DNA from: Verrucomicrobiia bacterium
GTDB taxonomy: Bacteria; Verrucomicrobiota; Verrucomicrobiae; Limisphaerales; UBA11358
Reading direction: 5' to 3'
DNA: 6,410 bases
Assembly: GCA_030042375.1 (NCBI GenBank)
Contig: JASHZU010000299.1
Span: forward strand, 1-6,410
In this document: piece after piece, positions 1 through 6,302 of the stretch
Position numbering within the stretch: the stretch's first letter is position 1
How the letters are laid out: every line of letters starts with the position of its first letter
Notes under the pieces: generated by a model
Databases searched by the model: none
What the model saw: the letters and a program-made list of their open reading frames with translations, nothing else
Told to the model about the DNA's origin: nothing
Made by a program: the position numbers and the translations under genes

Positions 1-750
1 ACATTTTAAGAGCGAGGGCACCGCGCGCTGGCCGCCGCACAAGGTAGCGGCATCCACTGCGGCATTGCGCACCGAGGCCGCTTCGTCCTGCAAAAGTGTT
101 TCCACCTGGGGAAAGGTTTCGGGGTCGGCCATGGTTTCGAGGAAACCGAGCGCGGCCGTGCGCACGGCGGGAACATTTTTCTTGAGCGCGTCCAACATGG
201 CCGGCTGCACGCGCTGGTCATGGGTCTGGCCCAGGGCCTTGACGGCGGCGAGTTGTTTGTTGGGCGTCCCGTTGCGAAGCGTTTCGAGGAGATGGCCGAC
301 GCCTTCAGGGCCCATGGCAACGAGTTCCTGGAGGTTGCCCATCGCCAAAATTTGCAGCACGCGGTCGGGCGCGGAAGAAGGCTGCCAGCCGAGGCGGTTT
401 AAACCGCGCACGGCGATTCCGCGGACGACTAAATCCACATCGCGCAATAGCATGACGAGCGGGGTAGTAGCGCGGACATCGCCCAGACGGCCCAGTGTCT
501 CGGCAGCGGCGGCGCGGGCGAGCGGCTCGGTATCGCGCAAAACCTCGATGAGCGGTTCCACGGCCTGGGGATCATTGTACCGCAACAACGCCTTGGCGGC
601 GGTGCAGCGGACGTCCGGACTTTTATCTTTTAGGGCAAAAATGAGGGGTTTAACGGCCTCCGAATCATATTCCAAGGATAATTTTTCCACGACGGCCAGC
701 CGGGTTTTGGGGCTGCCTATACGAAGTTGCTGAATGGTCCACCAACTCAT
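1..750 (-). CDS. HEAT-repeat (PBS lyase HEAT-like) protein, N-terminal 250 codons, continues past the left edge
   Basis: The minus strand stays open from an ATG at 750 to the window edge and translates to alpha-helical repeats of about 31 residues. Repeats recognised by the pattern xAVxPLIxALxDxxPxVRxxAAxALxxLxD lie at roughly residues 29-59, 60-90 and 91-121; more diverged copies lie at about 152-180, 182-208 and 213-240. The protein begins MSWWTIQQLR, has no signal peptide or membrane helix, and is probably cytoplasmic. HEAT repeats form solenoids that bind proteins; some family members act on phycobilin attachment, but nothing here indicates an enzyme. The exact role is unknown. An in-frame TGA at 757-759 makes ATG 750 the most upstream start; no Shine-Dalgarno motif precedes it. 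It lies 17 bp after the metal ATPase stop on the same strand, so co-transcription is likely. The C-terminus lies outside the window. Confidence 0.88.
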   Translation of the reverse strand, partial: MSWWTIQQLRIGSPKTRLAVVEKLSLEYDSEAVKPLIFALKDKSPDVRCTAAKALLRYNDPQAVEPLIEVLRDTEPLARAAAAETLGRLGDVRATTPLVMLLRDVDLVVRGIAVRGLNRLGWQPSSAPDRVLQILAMGNLQELVAMGPEGVGHLLETLRNGTPNKQLAAVKALGQTHDQRVQPAMLDALKKNVPAVRTAALGFLETMADPETFPQVETLLQDEAASVRNAAVDAATLCGGQRAVPSLLKC

Positions 751-767
751 GACATATCAAATCTGGA

Positions 768-2972
768 TCAAGCCTGTTTGTTCCCGCGCCGCAACAGGCG
801 CAACGCGTTACCGATTACAATCAGGTCTGACACACCCATGGCTGCGGCGCAAAAGACCGGACTAATGAAGCCTAATGAAGCAAGCGGCACGCCAAGAGAA
901 TTGTAAAAAAAGGCCCAAAAAAGGTTCTGTTTAATGGTCCGGAGCGCCGCCTGGGCCAGATCAATGGCTTCCGGCACCCCGCTGATTTCGGACTTCAAAA
1001 GGATGATGTCCGCCGCCTCGCGGGCGATGTCACTGGCGCGACTGACCGCGATGCCGAGGTCCGCCTGGGTGATGGCAGGGGCGTCGTTGATGCCGTCGCC
1101 GACGAAGGCGACGCGCTCGCCGGCGTCCTGTAATTTTTTGACGAACGCGGCCTTCTGCTCTGGCCGGACTTCGGCAAAAACATTTTCCGGTGGGATGCGC
1201 ACTTGCGCGGCGATGCCGGCGGCAGTGAGAGAATTGTCCCCGGTGACGAGAAAAATTTTTAGTCCCCGTTGCCGGAGTTCTTTGATGACTTCCGGGGCGT
1301 TGGGTTTGACAGCGTCGCGCACAGCAAAGAGGGCCAGGAGATGTTTATCCACCGCCAGGCCAATGATCGTGGCGCCGTGCGCCGACCATTCGATGATAAA
1401 TTTGTCATGCGGCGACGAATCGATGCCGCATTCCCGAAACCAGCGGAGCGAGCCGAGGCGGACGGTGCCGGCGGCATTCTGGACCGTCGCCTCAATGCCG
1501 GCGCCGCGAATTTCGCGCCATTGATCGAAGGAGATTTTTTCGGCGGAAATTTTGGCGAGGGCCTGGCTGATGGGATGGGTGGAATCCCGCGCGATGGCGG
1601 CGGCGAGGCTTTGGGAGTTGAAACGCGAACGCTGGATTTCCGACACGGCGGCTACGCCGGGTTTCCCGAGCGTCAATGTGCCGGTCTTGTCGAAGACGAT
1701 GGCAGAAATCTTTCCCGCTTTTTCGAGGGCCATGCCGTCGCGAATCAAAATTCCCCGGCGCGCAGCGGCGTTTGCGGCAGCCATAATGGCGACGGGCGTG
1801 GCCAAGCCCATGGCGCAGGGGCAGGCGATAATCAAAACCGCCGCGGCAATAATGAATCCTGTGGCGATGCCCGTTGGCACATGCACATGCCAAAGGAAAC
1901 GAGACAGCAAGTCGTGGACGTGCGCCGCAGAGTCGGGTGCGAGTCCCCACCAAAGGCCGGCAGCAATGGCAATGACGACGACAATGGGAACGAAAACACT
2001 GCTGACGCTATCGCCAAGGCGCTGGATGTTGGCGCGACTGTTTTGCGCGCGTTGCACGGCGGCGATGACGCGGGCCAACGCGGTTTTACTACCAGTCGCA
2101 GTCACGCGCATAACGAGGCGGCCATTCAGGTTTACGGTGCCCGCGAGAAGTTCGCTGCCGGATTTTTTTTCGACCGGCAAGGATTCGCCGGTGAGGGTGG
2201 ATTCATCCACAGTGGATTCGCCTTCAAAGACTATTCCATCCACTGGTACATGGTCGCCGGGGCGCAGAAGGATTTCATCGTCGATTTGCAGTTCGGAAAC
2301 GGGAATTTCCTGACCGGAAATTTTTCGCGCGGTTTGGGGCGCGAGGTTGAGGAGGGACTTAAGCGCGCCGCCGGCGCGTTCGCTCACGCGGGCTTCAATC
2401 GAGTGGCCGAGACTAATGAGCGTGATGATGGCCGCGGCATCCATAAAATAAAGATCCCCGCCTGCGCCGCTCAAGAGCGCCCACGCGCTATAGCCAAAGG
2501 CCGTGGTGGAACCGAGCGCGACAAGCGTGTCCATATTCGAGCTGCCCATTTTGAGCTGCCGCCAGGTGCCGCGATAAAACGCCGCGCCGGAGAAGATTTG
2601 CACCGCGCCAGTGAGCACGAAAGAAGTCCATTGAAACCATGGCACCGGGGCGAGTTGGAAGAGCCATTCACCGGCCATCAAAAACGCCGTGACAACGATG
2701 CCCAGCCATAGTCCCCATTGCCAATCGTGGCGAGGATGAACATGACCGGCAGCATCAGTTTCTTTCGCCTCGTAGCCGGCCTTTTTTACGGCCTGGACGA
2801 CGGCGGAAATATTCTTCGAACCACTCCAGCGGACAACGGCGTTTTTATTTTCCAGCGAAACGTCGGCGCTGCGTACTCCCGGCACGGATTGGATGGCATC
2901 AGTAACGTGCCGACGGCAATTGCTGCAAGTCATGCCGTCGATTTCGAATTCAGTCGTCTCCTTATCGGTCAT
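768..2972 (-). CDS. copA: Heavy-metal P1B-type ATPase, probable Cu(I) exporter (CopA family)
   Basis: This 734-residue inner-membrane pump would use ATP hydrolysis to move Cu(I) out of the cytoplasm. An N-terminal metal-binding (HMA) domain, residues 7-70, carries GMTCSNC (Cys16, Cys19). Then come helices MA and MB (about 84-107, 113-133), M1-M2 (147-192), the actuator domain with TGES (261-264), M3 (about 323-344), and M4 (367-392) with the metal-site CPC (384-386). The ATP-binding and phosphorylation domains hold DKTGT (428-432, phosphorylated Asp428), the HP pair (466-467), GAG (490-492), TGDN (577-580) and GDGIND (625-630). M5 keeps the Cu(I)-class NX6YNX4P pattern (Asn683, Tyr690, Asn691, Pro696). 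M6 has Met712, Ser715 and Asn722, but Asp716 replaces the usual second Ser. The single HMA and overall length are normal for the family. His residues cluster at 77-82 and 351-364. The start is ATG 2972, without a clear Shine-Dalgarno. No copper regulator or chaperone gene is visible nearby. Silver transport, or a FixI/CtpA-like role supplying copper to oxidase, cannot be excluded. Confidence 0.95.
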   Translation of the reverse strand: MTDKETTEFEIDGMTCSNCRRHVTDAIQSVPGVRSADVSLENKNAVVRWSGSKNISAVVQAVKKAGYEAKETDAAGHVHPRHDWQWGLWLGIVVTAFLMAGEWLFQLAPVPWFQWTSFVLTGAVQIFSGAAFYRGTWRQLKMGSSNMDTLVALGSTTAFGYSAWALLSGAGGDLYFMDAAAIITLISLGHSIEARVSERAGGALKSLLNLAPQTARKISGQEIPVSELQIDDEILLRPGDHVPVDGIVFEGESTVDESTLTGESLPVEKKSGSELLAGTVNLNGRLVMRVTATGSKTALARVIAAVQRAQNSRANIQRLGDSVSSVFVPIVVVIAIAAGLWWGLAPDSAAHVHDLLSRFLWHVHVPTGIATGFIIAAAVLIIACPCAMGLATPVAIMAAANAAARRGILIRDGMALEKAGKISAIVFDKTGTLTLGKPGVAAVSEIQRSRFNSQSLAAAIARDSTHPISQALAKISAEKISFDQWREIRGAGIEATVQNAAGTVRLGSLRWFRECGIDSSPHDKFIIEWSAHGATIIGLAVDKHLLALFAVRDAVKPNAPEVIKELRQRGLKIFLVTGDNSLTAAGIAAQVRIPPENVFAEVRPEQKAAFVKKLQDAGERVAFVGDGINDAPAITQADLGIAVSRASDIAREAADIILLKSEISGVPEAIDLAQAALRTIKQNLFWAFFYNSLGVPLASLGFISPVFCAAAMGVSDLIVIGNALRLLRRGNKQA

Positions 2973-3310
2973 CTTTGATTCACTATAACGGTACAGAAAA
3001 TTAATGCCGCAATTTTTTACGGGCGCTGAGTCGCATTTTTTGCGCCGGTATAACCATTACCACAAGTTATGATGAAGGCAGACAAGCTGGCATGGCCTAT
3101 GCTCAAACATCGGCATAGCCTGTTTTAAAAAATAGTTGCCCGGAAATGTGGCGACGACCGAAGTGTTGTCGACCCGGACCGGCAAAAAAAGATATGACAA
3201 GAAAATCAACGACGGGTAGAGGGCGAGGGTTGATGAGCTGTTTAAGCAGCCGCCATGAGCCCGCCGTCGAAGCGCGCAGCGAGGCGTCACCGTTCCTGGT
3301 TGAATTCTTT
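2973..3310. other. Gene-poor region between the metal ATPase and the small ORF/tRNA
   Basis: These 338 bases hold no ORF that I can support; the short readings on both strands give Arg/Ser/Pro-rich or otherwise featureless products. The stretch is the upstream region of the minus-strand ATPase gene and the downstream region of the minus-strand tRNA, so it should contain an ATPase promoter and possibly a tRNA terminator. Visible elements are two similar CGCA-T(6)-CG tracts near 3008-3021 and 3032-3044, a GGCGC/GCGCC inverted repeat at 3022-3026/3042-3046, a bulged hairpin at 3094-3102/3113-3120 followed by TGTTTT, and a 7-bp hairpin around 3153-3172. None matches an operator or RNA family I recognise, and no copper-regulator palindrome (TACAnnTGTA or CueR-type) is evident. 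Confidence 0.5.
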
Positions 3311-3421
3311 ATGGTGCAGGTAGCCGGCTTTAAATGCATGGCCTACCAGGACTTTGAGGGAAAGTGGCACCACGCTTTTAACAACATCGAATTGCCCGAT
3401 ACAGTGTGCGTTTTGGGATAA
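3311..3421 (+). CDS. Possible small protein of 36 residues, unknown function
   Basis: An ATG at 3311 opens a short frame ending in TAA at 3419-3421, just before the 3' end of the tRNA on the other strand. The product has a plausible globular composition: residues 7-36 run from FKCMAYQDFEGKW through HHAFNNIELP to DTVCVLG, which suggests a small beta-strand, turn, strand fold. The same frame is open upstream to an ATG at 3146, but that extension is Arg/Ser-rich and looks non-coding, so I prefer 3311; ATG 3338 is another possible start. No Shine-Dalgarno motif is present, as with the other genes here. I do not recognise the family, and a chance ORF or the remnant of a longer gene remains possible. 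Confidence 0.35.
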   Translation: MVQVAGFKCMAYQDFEGKWHHAFNNIELPDTVCVLG

Positions 3422-3422
3422 A

Positions 3423-3497
3423 TGGTGCGCGATAAAGGGTTCGAACCTTTGACCCCCACAGTGTCAATGTGGTGCTCTACCACTGAGCTAACCGCGC
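3423..3497 (-). tRNA. tRNA-Val, anticodon GAC, CCA encoded
   Basis: Read on the minus strand, the sequence folds into a complete cloverleaf of 72 nt plus CCA. The acceptor stem pairs GCGCGGT with ATCGCGC (one G-U). The D stem is GCTC/GAGC with loop AGTGGTA. The anticodon stem is CCACA/TGTGG with loop TTGACAC, which places anticodon GAC at 3463-3465. The variable loop is GGGTC, and the T stem is AAAGG/CCTTT around the canonical TTCGAAC. The discriminator is A, followed by genome-encoded CCA at 3423-3425. GAC reads the valine codons GUC and GUU. It is a single gene, not in a tRNA cluster, with its own promoter-like sequence upstream at 3511-3539. I saw no clear intrinsic terminator after it. 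Confidence 0.97.
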
Positions 3498-3510
3498 ATG
3501 GCAGCTTTTT

Positions 3511-3539
3511 ATTGTCCATTTTTCTTCCGCTTTTGGCAA
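3511..3539 (-). promoter_or_regulatory. Probable sigma70-type promoter of tRNA-Val
   Basis: On the minus strand TTGCCA (3534-3539) matches the -35 consensus at five of six positions. It is separated by exactly 17 bp from GACAAT (3511-3516), which matches the -10 consensus at four of six. Transcription would begin around 3503-3505, leaving a leader of about 6-8 nt before the mature tRNA at 3497, as is common for tRNA genes. A GC-containing stretch (GCTGCC) near the expected start resembles the discriminator of growth-rate-controlled stable-RNA promoters; that regulatory reading is inference. The element lies inside the 117-bp gap shared with the divergent ftsK gene. Confidence 0.55.
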
Positions 3540-3614
3540 GCCCGAATTCCGGCTCGCATCGGCCGATTTTCAATTTCACTTTCAGTTGTTCGCCAAAATG
3601 GTTACGTTGCCCTT

Positions 3615-6302
3615 ATGTCACGCAGGACGTCAGGCCCGCATCAGGGCTGGAACGATGTCATCGGCGTTGCGCTATTGGCGCTGGCGCTGTTGCTATTCGT
3701 TTCACAGATTACTTTCGACAGGTATGACCTGTCGTTTGTCAGCGAACCACACAATCAACACGTTCATAACTGGATTGGCTGGCCGGGCGCCTACCTGGCG
3801 TACGGATCATTTCTGGTGCTGGGCGTCATGGCTTACGTTTTGCCGTGGCTGCTGGCGTTGTACGGTGTCTCGTATTTGCTGCTTTTTTTCAGTTACCTGC
3901 GCGAGCGCATGTGGTGGTCGCTGATATGGTCGGTGGTGCTGTTGATTTCCGTGACGGGCGTGTTGTGCATCATGGATGGCGCGGGCACGCACGGAGATTT
4001 TCGCAAGGTCATCGGCGCGCCCAGCCTTGGCGGAATGCTGGGGATCCTCAGCTACGGGCAAACAAAAAATTATAATATCGGATTTTCCATGATGGGGCCC
4101 ACGGGGGCGTTCATAGTTTATTCGGCGCTGGGTTTAATCAGCCTGCTATTTTTGACGAATTTCCGGCTGGGCGATTGGATTCGCGCGATGATTCCGGAGC
4201 CGCGCGCTTCCCTGGAAGAAAAATCCCCGCAGGAAGCCGCGCTGGAACGGCGTGCGCGTGATTTGGAAAAGCAGGCGAAGCAACTCCAGGAACAGGTCGC
4301 GCGCTCGGGCCTGGGCGCAGATATGCAGCCGGTGCCGGAACCAACCGTGCGCGATTTGTCCGTGCCGCAGGCCAAAGGCCCGCGCATCCGTAAAACGACT
4401 GTGCCCGAACCGGCCAAAGTGGCCGAGCCCGCGCCCGCCGATGAGGGTGCGGTGATTCCGGCCAAAGAAATCGTGGCTGCGGCGACGACGGAGGAAGTTC
4501 TTGGCAAGAAACCCGTCGAAAAACCGGAAGAAGTTAAACCAGCCGAACCGCAAAAAGAAATGGGACAAAAGGGCGACACAGAAAAAATTGAACCGCCTGT
4601 GGAAGAAAAGCCCGTTGACGAAAAAACGGAACCGAAAGCAGAGCCGGAAATCAAAATCACCGGCGTGGCCCCGGCCAAACCAAAGCCGAAAAAGGCCAAG
4701 CCGATTGCCGTGGCGCAGACCCCGATCATCGGCAATTATCAATTGCCCTCGCTGGACTTTTTGCAGTTGCCGGACATGACGGTCAAGCCGACCGAGTCCA
4801 AGGAAGAGCTCATGGCCAATGCGCGACTCATGCAGCAGACGCTCGCGCAGTTCGACATCGACGTTTCGCTCGGCGACATCACCAAAGGCCCGACCATCAC
4901 GCGCTATGAGCTGCATCCTGCGCCGGGCGTGAAACTGGAAAAAATCACCGCGCTTTCGAACAACATCGCCGCTGCGCTCAAGGCCGAGCGCATCCATATC
5001 CTCGCGCCGGTGCCGGGCAAAAGCTCAGTCGGCGTGGAAGTGCCGAATGTGGTGAAGACGAAAGTCATCATGCGCGATTTGCTGGAATCGGACGAATGGC
5101 GCAACACGAAAGCCAAAATTCCGCTGGCGCTGGGCAAGGACGTGTATGGCCATCCTATCGTGGCCGACCTCACGGAAATGCCGCACTTGCTGATCGCCGG
5201 CAGCACGGGCTCCGGCAAGTCTGTCTGCATCAACGCGATCATCGCCTCGTTGCTCTATCGTTTTGGGCCGGACCAATTGCGGTTCGTGATGATTGATCCG
5301 AAGGTGGTCGAGCTGCAGCATTACAACGCGCTGCCACATCTCGTCGTGCCGGTCGTGACTGATCCGAAGAAAGTGATTCTTGCCTTGCGCTGGGTGGTCA
5401 ACGAAATGGAAAAGCGTTACCAGATTTTTGCGCGCGTGGGCGTGCGCAACATCGGCACGTTCAATGGCCGGCCGAATAAAAAGCTCGTGCCGCAGGAACC
5501 GGAACTGCCGCTGATGTCCAAGAAAGAAAAAGTCGAGCCGGGTGCGGAAGGGTTTGCGGTGGAAGTAGACGAGGAAATTGTCGTGCCGCGCGAGGAGGAC
5601 ATTGTCATTCCCGAAAAGCTGAGTTACATCGTCGTGATCATTGACGAGCTGGCGGACCTGATGCTGGTGGCGCCGGCGGACGTGGAAATGGCGATTGCGC
5701 GCATCACGCAAATGGCGCGCGCGGCGGGGATTCATTGCATCGTCGCCACGCAACGGCCGAGCGTGGATGTCATTACCGGCGTCATCAAGGCGAACATCCC
5801 GGCGCGTATTGCATTCCAGGTGGCGGCCAAGGTGGATTCGCGCACGATTTTGGACGCGATGGGCGCGGACAAATTGCTCGGCAAGGGCGACATGCTTTAT
5901 CTGCCGCCCGGGTCGGCGAAATTAATCCGGGCGCAGGGCGCGCTCATCACAGACCAGGAAATCCAAAACATCGTTGATTTCATCGCCAAGCAGGGCAAGC
6001 CGAACTACGACATGGAAATTCACCAGCAACTTTCCAAGCCGGCGCTTTCAGACGTTCCCAGCGGCATCGACGAGGACGAAGAAATTATCCAACAGTGCAT
6101 CGAGGTCATCCGCAGCGAGCAAAAAGCGAGCGTGTCGCTCCTGCAACGGCGGTTGCGGCTGGGCTACACGCGCGCGGCGCGCATTATGGACGAATTGGAG
6201 AACCGCGGCATTGTCGGCCCCAGCAAAGGCGCGGAGCCGCGGGATATTCTTATTGATTTGGATGGAGAAGGGGCCGATGGAGCAGGGCAGCAGGCGGTCT
6301 AA
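3615..6302 (+). CDS. ftsK: DNA translocase FtsK (FtsK/SpoIIIE family)
   Basis: This 895-residue protein is a septum-anchored, ATP-driven pump that moves chromosomal DNA during division and, in well-studied bacteria, activates XerCD recombination at dif. The N-terminal membrane domain has hydrophobic segments near residues 13-31, 58-77, 78-95, 101-120 and 163-182. A charged coiled-coil (about 200-230) and a Pro/Glu/Lys-rich linker (about 235-365) follow. The alpha domain spans about 370-480. The RecA-like motor has Walker A GSTGSGKS (529-536) and Walker B YIVVIIDELAD (671-681; Asp677, Glu678), followed by ARAAGIH and ATQRPSVDVITG. The C-terminal gamma winged helix (about 820-880, with QRRLRLGYTRAARIMDELE) is the part that reads KOPS-type DNA signals. 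About 50 residues, acidic in the second half (616-668), separate the end of the first motor lobe from Walker B. I start at ATG 3615 (MSRRTSG) because the extension to ATG 3498 adds 39 unrelated residues, crosses the tRNA promoter and would begin at the tRNA 5' edge. No Shine-Dalgarno motif is seen. Confidence 0.95.
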   Translation: MSRRTSGPHQGWNDVIGVALLALALLLFVSQITFDRYDLSFVSEPHNQHVHNWIGWPGAYLAYGSFLVLGVMAYVLPWLLALYGVSYLLLFFSYLRERMWWSLIWSVVLLISVTGVLCIMDGAGTHGDFRKVIGAPSLGGMLGILSYGQTKNYNIGFSMMGPTGAFIVYSALGLISLLFLTNFRLGDWIRAMIPEPRASLEEKSPQEAALERRARDLEKQAKQLQEQVARSGLGADMQPVPEPTVRDLSVPQAKGPRIRKTTVPEPAKVAEPAPADEGAVIPAKEIVAAATTEEVLGKKPVEKPEEVKPAEPQKEMGQKGDTEKIEPPVEEKPVDEKTEPKAEPEIKITGVAPAKPKPKKAKPIAVAQTPIIGNYQLPSLDFLQLPDMTVKPTESKEELMANARLMQQTLAQFDIDVSLGDITKGPTITRYELHPAPGVKLEKITALSNNIAAALKAERIHILAPVPGKSSVGVEVPNVVKTKVIMRDLLESDEWRNTKAKIPLALGKDVYGHPIVADLTEMPHLLIAGSTGSGKSVCINAIIASLLYRFGPDQLRFVMIDPKVVELQHYNALPHLVVPVVTDPKKVILALRWVVNEMEKRYQIFARVGVRNIGTFNGRPNKKLVPQEPELPLMSKKEKVEPGAEGFAVEVDEEIVVPREEDIVIPEKLSYIVVIIDELADLMLVAPADVEMAIARITQMARAAGIHCIVATQRPSVDVITGVIKANIPARIAFQVAAKVDSRTILDAMGADKLLGKGDMLYLPPGSAKLIRAQGALITDQEIQNIVDFIAKQGKPNYDMEIHQQLSKPALSDVPSGIDEDEEIIQQCIEVIRSEQKASVSLLQRRLRLGYTRAARIMDELENRGIVGPSKGAEPRDILIDLDGEGADGAGQQAV

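Noticed and set aside
65..733. 222-codon plus-strand ORF across the left end
   Set aside because: It is antisense to a convincing HEAT-repeat reading on the minus strand, and its product is Ser/Arg/Ala-rich with no domain pattern. Its length follows from the GC-rich codons of the real gene.
1269..2711. 480-codon plus-strand ORF opposite the metal ATPase
   Set aside because: The opposite strand carries every P1B-ATPase motif in order. The antisense product is Gly/His/Arg/Asp-rich with no recognisable fold, so the long open frame is a compositional shadow.
2982..3012. Possible ATPase promoter, TATAGT (2982-2987) with TTGCGG (3007-3012) on the minus strand
   Set aside because: The spacing is 19 bp and the -35 match is only three of six. 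The implied leader is 2-4 nt, which is too weak for a feature call.
3103..3339. Minus-strand ORFs of 77-78 codons in the gap between the ATPase and the tRNA
   Set aside because: Two overlapping frames compete, neither resembles a known protein, and neither has a ribosome binding site or conserved-looking core.
3423..3497. tRNA-Val as an integration site for a mobile element
   Set aside because: No second copy of the tRNA 3' end occurs in the window, and there is no integrase or phage-like gene beside it. ftsK and the ATPase are ordinary chromosomal genes.
4146..4997. 283-codon minus-strand ORF opposite the ftsK linker
   Set aside because: Its Phe/Arg/Gly-rich composition is the complement of the Lys/Glu/Pro codons of the FtsK linker; there is no independent signal.
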